Program-made: the position numbers and the translations under genes
DNA from: Candidatus Melainabacteria bacterium
GTDB taxonomy: Bacteria; Cyanobacteriota; Vampirovibrionia; 2-02-FULL-35-15
NCBI GenBank assembly: GCA_016193285.1
Contig: JACPSL010000029.1
Span: forward strand, 1 to 64,000
Direction of reading: 5' to 3'
Length of the DNA: 64,000 bases
In this document: positions 6,996 through 15,120 of the stretch, one piece after another
Numbering within the stretch: position 1 is the first letter of the stretch
Layout: each line of letters begins with the position of its first letter
Notes under the pieces: model-generated
Told to the model about the DNA's origin: nothing
What the model saw: the letters and a program-made list of their open reading frames with translations, nothing else
The model's database searches: none

Positions 6996-8141
6996 ATGAA
7001 AAAATATTTTGCAAGCTGTTTAATTTTCTTGATTTTATTTCTCCCAACAGGTTGTCTTAAACAAGATGTAATTGAAGATGTTTATAAAGTTGCAGTAGTT
7101 GCACCACTTACTGGTACTGATCCAGCTCTTGGAGAGTCAGTAATTAATGGAGCTGAGCTAGCAGTAAAGGAGGCTAACGAAGAAGGTGGAATTGAAAGGA
7201 AGAAATTAGTTTTAATAAAAGAAGATGATGGTGGCTTAGTAGGTGAAGGAGCTTTTTTTGCTTATCGTTTGACAAGAACTGATATGGTTCTTGGAGTAAT
7301 TGGCCATCTTGACTCAGATATTTCTATTCCTGCTTCTGAATTTTATGCTCGTGCAATGATTCCACAAATAACTCCAGGTAGTACAAGCCCATATTTTACA
7401 GAGAGAAAAGCAGTAAATGGATATGTGTTCAGAACTATAGGGAGAGATGATACACAGGGTAAAATTCTTGCAGATTATATTATTAAAAATGGTTTTAAGA
7501 GAGTTGCAATATTACACAATGGCAGGGAATATGGTCGTAGTTTGGCGGGAGAATTAGCAAAGTCTTTAAAAGTAAATTCAAAGCCAGTCTTAAGACCTGA
7601 AATTGTTTTTTATAATAAAATTGAACGTGGGAAGAAAGATTATGGTGCACTTTTATCTCAAATTTCATTTGTAAAACCAGATATAGTTTTTCTTGCAGGA
7701 GAGTATAACGATGCAGGATATTTGGTAAAAGATTTTTCTAAGTATGGTTTAACAAGTACAAAGTTTATTGGTGGCGATGGTGTTTATCACAATGAGTTTA
7801 TTCAAATTGGTGGAAAAAGGACAGAAGGTGCAGTTGTAATATCAGCTCCACCCATTGTAAATAAAGAGTTTGTTACAAAATATAAAAAACATTTTCAACA
7901 TGAACCAACTGGCTATTCAGCAAACACTTATGATGCTACAAATATTTTAATAAGTGCAATTAGAAAAGTAAAGGAAAAAAGTCCAGAAAAAATTGCAATG
8001 GAAGTTGCAAAAACAAATCATTTTAATGGTGTAACAGGAGTAATTACATTTGACAAAAATGGTGATTTAACTACAAAAGGATTTGTTTTAAATAAGGTAG
8101 TAAATGGAAAGTTTGAGGTGATTGAAAATGGAAACACGTAG
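6996..8141 (+). CDS. LivK-like ABC substrate-binding lipoprotein
   Basis: 381 aa. Signal peptide with lipobox L-P-T-G-C, so Cys20 is the lipidated residue. The mature domain is a type I periplasmic-binding fold (Peripla_BP_6, branched-chain amino acid/amide binding): V-A-V-V-A-P-L-T-G, G-A-E-L-A-V-K-E-A-N, E-D-D-G-G, SDISIPASE, ITPGSTSP, FRTIGRDD, and Y-S-A-N-T-Y-D-A-T near the C-terminus. AAAGGA lies about 9 nt before the ATG. It follows the PstS-like gene by 41 bp and overlaps its paralogue. No permease or ATPase gene is present. Confidence 0.88.
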   Translation: MKKYFASCLIFLILFLPTGCLKQDVIEDVYKVAVVAPLTGTDPALGESVINGAELAVKEANEEGGIERKKLVLIKEDDGGLVGEGAFFAYRLTRTDMVLGVIGHLDSDISIPASEFYARAMIPQITPGSTSPYFTERKAVNGYVFRTIGRDDTQGKILADYIIKNGFKRVAILHNGREYGRSLAGELAKSLKVNSKPVLRPEIVFYNKIERGKKDYGALLSQISFVKPDIVFLAGEYNDAGYLVKDFSKYGLTSTKFIGGDGVYHNEFIQIGGKRTEGAVVISAPPIVNKEFVTKYKKHFQHEPTGYSANTYDATNILISAIRKVKEKSPEKIAMEVAKTNHFNGVTGVITFDKNGDLTTKGFVLNKVVNGKFEVIENGNT

Positions 8142-9315
8142 AACAAGACCACAGACTATAGACTATAGACAAGGGGCCATAAAAAGGTCTATGGTCTATG
8201 GTCTATGGTCTATAGTCTTTCTCCTAGTGGGTTGCAGCAAATCACCAACTGTTAGTCAGTCATTAAGCAAAAATGATGACACTTACAAAATAGCAGTTGC
8301 AGCCCCTCAATTTGGTCCATATAAAGCATTAGGTTTGTCTATAGTTCATGGCGCAGAACTTGCCGTTGACTTAATTAATCAAAGTGACGGCATTGGTGGT
8401 AAGAAAATTGAGTTAGTTAATGTTGATGATGGAGGATTAGCTGGTGAAGCTACTCTAAGAGCAAGAAGTTTAGTTGATCAAATGGTCTTAGGTGTAATTG
8501 GACATTTAAATTCAGACATATCAATTCCAGCTTCTGAGGTTTATTCAAAAGCAATGATCCCTGAAATTTCTCCTGCTTCAACAAGCCCTCTTTTTACTGA
8601 AAGAAAACCAGTAAGAGGATATGTTTTTAGAACAATTGGCAGAGATGACAAGCAAGGCAAGGTGTCAGCAAGTTTTGTACTTGAAAAAGGTTATAAAAAA
8701 ATTGCTGTTCTGTATAACAATAGAAGTTATGGACAAAGTCTTGCATCTGAGTTTGTAAAAGAAATAAACTCAAATCCTAAGGATGCAGAAATTGTTTTTT
8801 ATGAAACTTATAAAGTTGATACAAAAAATTATGCGAAAGAAATTAATTCTATAAAAAGTAAATCTCCAAATCTTGTATTTTTTGTAGGTGAATATGGTGA
8901 TGCAGCTAAGTTTCTTAAGCAAATGAAAAACTTAGGACTTAGTGTAGCTTTTCTTGGCAGTGAAGGAGTATTTGATCAAGAGTTTATAGAAGCTGCAAAA
9001 AATGCAAGTGAGGGAGCTTTAGTTATTTCTCTTAAGCCAGTTATAGACAAAGACTTTCTAGAAAGTTACAAGAAGAAATTCAACAAAGAACTTGGTGCTT
9101 ATTCTGCAAACTCTTTTGACGCAACAAATATCTTAGTCTCAGCAATAAAAAAAGTAAAAGAAAAGAACCCAGAAAAAATTGCAAGTGTAATTAAAGAAAC
9201 AAAAGATTATCCAGGCTTAAGCGGCAAAATTTCATTTGATGCAAATGGTGATTTATTAAATCCTGCATTTTCTATATACCAAGTAAAAAATGGAATGTTT
9301 ATGGCTATTAAATAA
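8128..9315 (+). CDS. LivK-like ABC substrate-binding lipoprotein, tandem paralogue
   Basis: 395 aa, the same fold as the preceding gene and clearly its duplicate (shared SDISIPASE, STSP-F-TERK, G-Y-V-F-R-T-I-G-R-D-D, Y-S-A-N-S-F-D-A-T). Lipobox L-L-V-G-C with Cys36. The ATG at 8128 is preferred over the in-frame TTG at 8122 because GAGGTG at 8115-8120 is correctly spaced only for 8128. The gene overlaps its neighbour by 14 bp. Residues 7-30, the n- and h-regions of the signal, derive from a 7-bp repeat array, unlike the signal of its paralogue. Confidence 0.87.
   Translation: METRRTRPQTIDYRQGAIKRSMVYGLWSIVFLLVGCSKSPTVSQSLSKNDDTYKIAVAAPQFGPYKALGLSIVHGAELAVDLINQSDGIGGKKIELVNVDDGGLAGEATLRARSLVDQMVLGVIGHLNSDISIPASEVYSKAMIPEISPASTSPLFTERKPVRGYVFRTIGRDDKQGKVSASFVLEKGYKKIAVLYNNRSYGQSLASEFVKEINSNPKDAEIVFYETYKVDTKNYAKEINSIKSKSPNLVFFVGEYGDAAKFLKQMKNLGLSVAFLGSEGVFDQEFIEAAKNASEGALVISLKPVIDKDFLESYKKKFNKELGAYSANSFDATNILVSAIKKVKEKNPEKIASVIKETKDYPGLSGKISFDANGDLLNPAFSIYQVKNGMFMAIK
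8145..8220. repeat. Complementary heptamer arrays encoding a lipoprotein signal peptide
   Basis: Left array: four degenerate nAGACNA copies (8145-8172). Right array: four perfect tandem copies of GGTCTAT (8186-8213) plus AGTCTTT. The two are complementary across a 13-nt spacer, giving a potential hairpin. The right array is read as S-M-V-Y-G-L-W-S-I-V-F, the hydrophobic core of the signal peptide. Same family as 6026-6115. Confidence 0.92.
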
Positions 9316-9534
9316 TATTTTCTAGCCCGTAAACTAAATGATCTAATCCCATAACTTTTTTAATGGCCATTAATGCAAGTTTGAAACTTTACAATAGGGT
9401 AAAGTAGTGATTTTGTGAAAATAGGGCAAAATAAAGTGGTTTAAGTTCTAAAAAGTGAAAAAACCGGTAGGCCCACGAATTGTTGTATCTTGCATAAAGA
9501 GTACATCTTGTAGATTATTAAAGCATATTTGCTG

Positions 9535-9887
9535 ATGCACATCAAGATAAAAAAACGAACGAATAAGAATGGAACTGTAGTTGAATATGTTCAACTGATC
9601 GAATCATATGTTAGTAAAGAAGGTAAACGCAAACATAGAGTGTGTTTTTCTGTAGGTAGAAAAGATGATCCTAAACTCCAAGAGAAAATTGAGAAGGCTA
9701 CTTTTAAACTTGCAAAACTTGGAAATATTACAAGCTTAGTAAACCTAAATGAAGAACTTGCTCATGTATGGTCAAAGAGTGTAGGTCCATGTTTAGTTTT
9801 TAGAAAACTATGGCATGATTTGGATTTTAACGTAATTTTTGAAGGTGAATATCATGAAGAAATTTTTATGATGGTGGTAAGTAGATA
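9535..9887 (+). pseudogene. IS1634-type transposase, N-terminal fragment cut by an IS200-like insertion
   Basis: About 118 residues from ATG 9535 (in-frame TTG at 9529 also possible): MHIKIKKRTNKNG, Y-V-Q-L-I-E-S-Y, R-V-C-F-S-V-G-R-K-D-D-P-K-L, W-x-x-L-D-F-N-V-I-F-E-G, matching the N-terminal domain of IS1634-family transposases. The frame enters the left hairpin of the inserted element and stops at TAA 9898. After the element, 10409-10470 contains T-D-R-R-E-S-G-R-F-type codons that could be a remnant of the same gene, but most of the DDE domain is missing. Confidence 0.65.
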
Positions 9888-10343
9888 CCCACGTCCGTAA
9901 GGACGTGGCACTTTGAACAGTTTCAGCTGATATTCTCCTTTATCAATTTCTTCCTGATTCTCTACATATTTCCTTATTTCTTCCTCATCCATTCCCACTG
10001 TCGACGAAAAAAATCCGGGCGACCAAAATACTCCTTCTTCCCAATATACTCTCCGTATACTTCTTACTTCTCTCCTGATTTTTCTCCCGCTATTCTGTTT
10101 CATCTTTCCTATAATTTCTGATACTGCATATCTCGGTGGTATTTCTACAATCAAATGCACATGATCTGGTTGCATATTCATTTGTACAACATGAACATCC
10201 GGATGATAATTGCTTACTTCTTTTATATATTTCTCAGCTAATACTTTGACTTCATCTACAAGAACTTTTTTCCTATACTTCGGTATCCACACCACAGGAT
10301 ATTGGTACCTATATGCTCCATGTGAACTTAGTTTTATTTCCAC
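9852..10343 (-). CDS. tnpA: IS200/IS605-family Y1 transposase TnpA
   Basis: 163 aa from a GTG start. HUH-type single-strand endonuclease: metal-binding His61-Val-His63 in QPDHVHLIVEIPP, catalytic Tyr126 in IRKYVENQ, plus IPKYRKKVL near the N-terminus. It cuts and rejoins the element's ends as single strands. The last 20 or so residues are encoded by the right-end hairpin and flanking DNA, because the frame reads out of the element; the natural stop may have been altered or lies in the target DNA. Confidence 0.9.
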   Translation of the reverse strand: MEIKLSSHGAYRYQYPVVWIPKYRKKVLVDEVKVLAEKYIKEVSNYHPDVHVVQMNMQPDHVHLIVEIPPRYAVSEIIGKMKQNSGRKIRREVRSIRRVYWEEGVFWSPGFFSSTVGMDEEEIRKYVENQEEIDKGEYQLKLFKVPRPYGRGYLLTTIIKISS

Positions 10344-10408
10344 TCATATATTTTACAATTTTACGTCTTTGGGCAGCATTCCCCCACGTCCTCACGGACG
10401 TGGTCCTC
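9885..10408 (-). mobile_element. Small IS200/IS605-type element with terminal hairpins
   Basis: About 520 bp bounded by two near-identical hairpins with stem CCACGTCC/GGACGTGG and 4-nt loops: 9889-9908 (loop GTAA) and 10384-10403 (loop TCAC). It carries a single Y1 transposase on the minus strand and no TnpB. Subterminal palindromes without terminal inverted repeats are the hallmark of this single-strand-transposing family. Exact ends are estimated from hairpin positions. It sits inside an IS1634-like transposase gene. Confidence 0.85.
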
Positions 10409-10470
10409 TGCTGTCACTGATAGAAGAGAATCAGGTCGTTTTGCTCAATCAGTCTTCAAACTTGCGATAA

Positions 10471-12807
10471 TCACATATACATAAGTTTAATTCCTGTATT
10501 GCTCTCTGTTTGTTTAAGAATATCTTCTTTCATTGCATCTACAAAAGGTTTATAGTTTTTAAATGCAGGATCCATTTTAATCTGCCTTTTTAGAAATGAA
10601 GTGGCTTCTTTTTCAGACTTAAACAAACAAATTACTTTCTCTCTTCTTGAATCAACGACAGGAATCAAATCATCGCTTAAATAATTAAAAAATGTCCAGT
10701 ATGTTTTCCTTGAGTTTGTTTTTATATACTTTTCAAGATTATTAAATTCATAAAGCCCAAGCTGAGCTCCAATGGAATTTGTAACTCTTAAAACTTCTTT
10801 TAAAAATCCTCCTTGTATAAGAGAATTTAAAGCATCTGAATTTATTACAGATGCTGTAGACCCTTCTAAAAGCAACCATCTAATACTTAATTCCTTAATT
10901 AAATAAGGATCAAGTGTTTTAAGCAATGTAATATAGGTAATCTTTCTAGGCAAACTTGAACCCCTAATTGCTGAATAACAAGGTATCCCCACAAAATCAA
11001 AAGGAAGAGGATAAGATGAGAGTCCATAGTCATTTACTTTTGAGTTAGCAGTCAAATAGTCTGATATTTTTTTATCTGAATCATCTAAAATAACATTTTT
11101 TTTAATTAAAGTAATAGCACTATTTAAGTTCTCTACAAAAGCTGACAGGTTTCTATTTTGTATAAGTTCACTAATTTGAGAATTCATTAGAGATATATAT
11201 GCATAGTTTAAATATATAGAAGGAGAAAAGATACCACTTAAAACAAGCTTCAAAATACAAGGTAAGATTACCACCACTAGAGTAAAGTTAATCACACTTC
11301 TAAAATACAAAGTAGAAAGTTTGTCTTTTAACATAAATAACCAAAAAGAAAACAAAAGACTTAAAATTTCAAATCCTGGATGAAACAATCTCAAAACATC
11401 TGGTGGAGATGTTTTCATGTAAAGCACAAAAGGACTTATAAAAGAAATAAATAAAAAGCTGATTATAAAATATAAGAACTTAAATTTGTTTCTTAGTAGC
11501 CAAAGAATAACAAACAACAAAAAAATAAATTGCAACCCAAATTCACTAAGAAAATCCCATGAAAGCAAATTAATATTTCTATGTTCATTAAGATTACCAA
11601 ATCTTCCAAAAGTCTCTACAGATAAAAAACTAGGATTTATTGAAAGTTCTAAAAAACCTGGAATAAAAGTATAGCCTTGGTTTAAAATTCTATATGCAAT
11701 TCCATTTAAAACAATTATTGAGGTAAAAATTATAAGACAACTAAAGTGCTTAGCAAAAATGTTTTTCTTATTTACACCTTTATTCAAGAGTAGATAAAAG
11801 AAAAAAGAAGGTACTAATGCTAAAAGAAAAATATACAAAATCCATTCAGCAGTATGAAATAACGCTAGTGACACAATAAAAATTAAGATTAAATATCTTT
11901 TTAAAAATCTATTTTCATCAAGAAACACGAGAAATAAAAATAAGAGCAATAAAAAATACGGCAGTCCAATAGCCATAGAAGCAAATAAAACACCGCCACT
12001 TCCTACGTCATTAATCATGCTCCCATGTAATCCAAGTGAACAAAGAGCTTGAAACAAGCTCCAGTTTTGATCCACAGGAAAAAGCTTTAGTAAAAATCTA
12101 ACTAAAGCATCAAGCCAAAGCAAATTTCCTGAAAAATAAAAAAACAACGCTCCAAAAAGCGAGCATAAAAAATTATTCTTTCTTAATTCTAAAGAAGTAT
12201 GCTCTAAATGACTTAGAAAGAAATTTGATATTGCAAAAGACGATAAAAAGACCACTAGTGAAGATACAAGGACAATTAATCTAAAAGAGTCAACAACACT
12301 AATTTTTGTCAACTTAACAATAGCCGCGCTTAATAAATCAAACCCATAGTGATAAGGAATAAATAAAGATGGCCAATTAGAAACACCTTGAGGAAATTTA
12401 TCTGAGTTTACAAAATAACTTGCAATAGATATATGAAACTTAAAATCCAAAACAACCCACTTTTCAGAAATTAAGTACGTAAAAAAGAAAATAAACAATA
12501 AAATTGAAAATAAAATTGAAAGTTGAATTCTATTAAATGGATTTTCAAATCTGAAAAATACTTTTTGAGATCGCAAAATAAGAAAGATTGAACTTAAAAA
12601 TAGCCACAATATTGCAACAACACTACCTTTAAATATTCCTAAAAAATAAGCTAGTCCATAAAGTAATACTAAAAAAGAAGAAAGCCCAAACACAAAAGAA
12701 AATGGTATTAAATAAACAATTGACCTAATATTTAACAGTGACTTAAGAACACTTAGACCAAAAAGAGCTATTATTAAAAAGAATGCCACAATTAACAGAA
12801 TAAGCAT
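10471..12807 (-). CDS. Large multi-pass membrane protein, GT-C-like, with C-terminal soluble domain (paralogue A1)
   Basis: About 778 aa with many hydrophobic segments over residues 1-530, then a soluble region. After the third or fourth helix comes an F-K-F-H-I-S-I-A-S loop and Y-H-Y-G-F-D-L-L, the place where GT-C glycosyltransferases keep their acidic/His first-loop motif. Two paralogues follow divergently. The last 80 residues (W-T-F-F-N, LF-S-E-K-E-A-x-x-F-L) match the C-terminal domain of the paralogues. ATG 12807 is preferred over TTG 12813: TATAAT at 12816-12821 ends 8 nt before it, predicting a leaderless mRNA. Function inferred as sugar transfer at the membrane; no experimentally known family recognised. 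Confidence 0.6.
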   Translation of the reverse strand: MLILLIVAFFLIIALFGLSVLKSLLNIRSIVYLIPFSFVFGLSSFLVLLYGLAYFLGIFKGSVVAILWLFLSSIFLILRSQKVFFRFENPFNRIQLSILFSILLFIFFFTYLISEKWVVLDFKFHISIASYFVNSDKFPQGVSNWPSLFIPYHYGFDLLSAAIVKLTKISVVDSFRLIVLVSSLVVFLSSFAISNFFLSHLEHTSLELRKNNFLCSLFGALFFYFSGNLLWLDALVRFLLKLFPVDQNWSLFQALCSLGLHGSMINDVGSGGVLFASMAIGLPYFLLLLFLFLVFLDENRFLKRYLILIFIVSLALFHTAEWILYIFLLALVPSFFFYLLLNKGVNKKNIFAKHFSCLIIFTSIIVLNGIAYRILNQGYTFIPGFLELSINPSFLSVETFGRFGNLNEHRNINLLSWDFLSEFGLQFIFLLFVILWLLRNKFKFLYFIISFLFISFISPFVLYMKTSPPDVLRLFHPGFEILSLLFSFWLFMLKDKLSTLYFRSVINFTLVVVILPCILKLVLSGIFSPSIYLNYAYISLMNSQISELIQNRNLSAFVENLNSAITLIKKNVILDDSDKKISDYLTANSKVNDYGLSSYPLPFDFVGIPCYSAIRGSSLPRKITYITLLKTLDPYLIKELSIRWLLLEGSTASVINSDALNSLIQGGFLKEVLRVTNSIGAQLGLYEFNNLEKYIKTNSRKTYWTFFNYLSDDLIPVVDSRREKVICLFKSEKEATSFLKRQIKMDPAFKNYKPFVDAMKEDILKQTESNTGIKLMYM

Positions 12808-12812
12808 AAACA

Positions 12813-15119
12813 ATGATTATATCAGTGTGTTTAGTAGTAGTCTTTTTTCTTATTTGTACTCTATTTGGTTTTTTATTCTTAAATAAAATCACAAATATTA
12901 AATCGCTCTTATTTTTAATTCCATTTTCAGTAATTGTTGGATTTTCCTTCTTCGTATTTATTTGTCACTTATCGTCTTTTATTATTGGACCCAGGAATTC
13001 ACCTTTCTTAGCATTAACACTCTTACTTATCTCAACAGTTATAATTCATATCATTAACCCAAGATCAAAGCTATTTGATCTAGCGTTTTCTGGAAATAAA
13101 TTTGCTTTTTTGGTTTTTGTCTCTGCAGGAATATCAGCAGGCACTCTTTTTTCAGCATACAAATTTGGAGTATTCGATGACAGCTGGCACATTCCACTAG
13201 CAGAAAGTATTTTTCAAAACAATATATATCCTCCAAGAGATTTTCTTAGACCAGATTATCCACTTGCTTATCATTTCGGAGGTGATTTGTTGGCAGGTTC
13301 TATAAAAAAAACTTGCAAACTTAATATCTATAACTCGTTCGAACTTATAGCTGGAATATTTAGCGGTGTTACTTTCTTGAGCTTATTTACTTTAAGCTTT
13401 GGTATTGTAAAAAATTACAATGTTGCACTTCTAACATCGTTCTGTAGCTTCTTTGGTGGCAGTTTAACTTGGCTATATGAAACTATAAAATATATCCTAA
13501 CTAATCACAAAGAATCATTTCTGCAATATTTTCTAAACAGAGCAATTCATGGAACAATTATAGATGCTCCTTCTTTATTAAGCTTTTCCTCAAGTGCTAG
13601 TATTGGAATCCCGGTTTTAATTTTGTGTTTTTATCTCTATATAAAACTATATGAACCTGCTAACTTAAAAAGAGAGGCTACTTTAATAAGCACTATAGTT
13701 ATCTTGCTATTTTCGCTAAGTCTTTTTGCCGGTTGGCTTAGCTTAACTTTTTTAATTTCATCATTTGCTTTCTGGATTATATTCATTATGACTAGTCAAG
13801 ACCCTTCATTCAATATTTCTAAAAAAGTAATCGTAACCTTAGTTGCATTTTTTATCCTTAATACATTCTTTGGAAATCAAATGTATTCACATGAGCATTT
13901 TCTAGGCAGAGCAAATATATTCAACATGACATTCAAAAGTATCCCATTTACTATAACCGCCTGGGATTTAAATTCTAAGGATAATTTTACTCACGTAATC
14001 TCAGTTCTTAATTTCAAGTTTATTTCTGCCTTTGGAGTTAGTTTACTTTTAATACCTCTTATATGCATTTACTTAAGAATACACAAAGATGAGCTATCTA
14101 AATTGCTTATTATCGCTTCTGCTCTAACAATGCCTCTCCCACTCTTACTTGAATTTAAATTAAATCCTGTAGACTTTAACAGATTGTTTGTATTTGGAAA
14201 TATAATGCTGGTTTTAATTGGAACAATTGCTCTATGTAAAATCATAAATATTCATAAAAATAAAATTTTAATTTTGATGTATGCAGGATTTATGTGTTTA
14301 TCATCTATTCTAGGACTTATTCTTGGAACTCTATATTCTCCCAAACTATATTTAGATACACAATTTACCCAAAATGCTTTAAAAAAATTATCAAGTTCAA
14401 ATTCGTTAACAGATTTCATAAAAAAATCAATTAGCGTAAATAAAGATGCCCTTAAAGTAAAATACTACTTTATAAACAAGTATAAAAAAGAAACTGACTT
14501 TTTTAAGCAAAACGGGGATTCAGGTGATGTAGCCATAAGCAGCATACCTGGCATCTCTATATATTCTGGTGTTTACACCCTTATACCATCAATGATGTAC
14601 GGACTTAAAGGCCAAATATATTCTAGCTTTGACAATATCTACTCAACAATTATTTCTACACTTGATCCACATTTATTACATGAATTAAACGTAAAATGGA
14701 TAGGATTTGATGAACTTTCAAAAAGCAAACTCTCTAAAGAAACATTTGACCTTTTAAGTAACAATAAGATTTTTATGCCTGTATATAAAAATAAAATAAG
14801 ACCTGAAGAAAACACAGAACTGTTTTATGAAATATATCATGTCGAAGATCTACAACCATATATAGAAGCTACCTCGAGAAAAACAGGATGGATTTTGGTA
14901 AACAAAGATGGTTCTCCTATTGAAATAATTAAAAATATTGACCCCAATATAAGTCTGTTTTCTACAGAAAAAAAAGCCTTAGCATATCTAAAGGAAATTC
15001 ACCAAAAATATCCTAAAACTAATAATGAGCTAATTACTGCACAACCTATAGTTATAAGTATTACTGAGCAACAACTAAAAGAAAATATGCTTTCAATAAA
15101 CCTTGAAATGAAAAGTTAA
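12813..15119 (+). CDS. Large multi-pass membrane protein, GT-C-like, with C-terminal soluble domain (paralogue A2)
   Basis: 768 aa, same architecture as the genes on both sides: about a dozen hydrophobic helices, first large loop with F-D-D-S-W-H-I-P-L-A and Y-H-F-G-G-D-L-L, conserved I-H-G-T-I-I-D-A-P, then a soluble region with T-L-D-P-H-L-L-H-E-L-N-V-K-W. Residues about 687-765 (G-W-I-L-V-N-K-D-G-S-P-I, LFSTEKKA, Y-P-K-x-x-x-x-L) resemble a Tic22-like domain. The ATG lies only 5 bp from the start codon of the divergent paralogue. Likely a polyprenyl-linked sugar transferase, by fold resemblance only. Confidence 0.6.
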   Translation: MIISVCLVVVFFLICTLFGFLFLNKITNIKSLLFLIPFSVIVGFSFFVFICHLSSFIIGPRNSPFLALTLLLISTVIIHIINPRSKLFDLAFSGNKFAFLVFVSAGISAGTLFSAYKFGVFDDSWHIPLAESIFQNNIYPPRDFLRPDYPLAYHFGGDLLAGSIKKTCKLNIYNSFELIAGIFSGVTFLSLFTLSFGIVKNYNVALLTSFCSFFGGSLTWLYETIKYILTNHKESFLQYFLNRAIHGTIIDAPSLLSFSSSASIGIPVLILCFYLYIKLYEPANLKREATLISTIVILLFSLSLFAGWLSLTFLISSFAFWIIFIMTSQDPSFNISKKVIVTLVAFFILNTFFGNQMYSHEHFLGRANIFNMTFKSIPFTITAWDLNSKDNFTHVISVLNFKFISAFGVSLLLIPLICIYLRIHKDELSKLLIIASALTMPLPLLLEFKLNPVDFNRLFVFGNIMLVLIGTIALCKIINIHKNKILILMYAGFMCLSSILGLILGTLYSPKLYLDTQFTQNALKKLSSSNSLTDFIKKSISVNKDALKVKYYFINKYKKETDFFKQNGDSGDVAISSIPGISIYSGVYTLIPSMMYGLKGQIYSSFDNIYSTIISTLDPHLLHELNVKWIGFDELSKSKLSKETFDLLSNNKIFMPVYKNKIRPEENTELFYEIYHVEDLQPYIEATSRKTGWILVNKDGSPIEIIKNIDPNISLFSTEKKALAYLKEIHQKYPKTNNELITAQPIVISITEQQLKENMLSINLEMKS
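12816..12821 (-). promoter_or_regulatory. -10 box TATAAT inside the divergent gene, leaderless geometry
   Basis: On the minus strand TATAAT ends 8 nt before ATG 12807, and it lies inside the first codons of the plus-strand gene starting at 12813. With only 5 bp between the two start codons there is no room for conventional leaders or Shine-Dalgarno sites. No -35 is evident. Confidence 0.4.
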
Positions 15120-15120
15120 A

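Noticed and set aside
9386-9405. Stem ACTTTAC/GTAAAGT after the LivK-like genes, a possible terminator
   Set aside because: The stem is only 7 bp and no T-run follows. It may equally belong to the end of the IS1634-like element.
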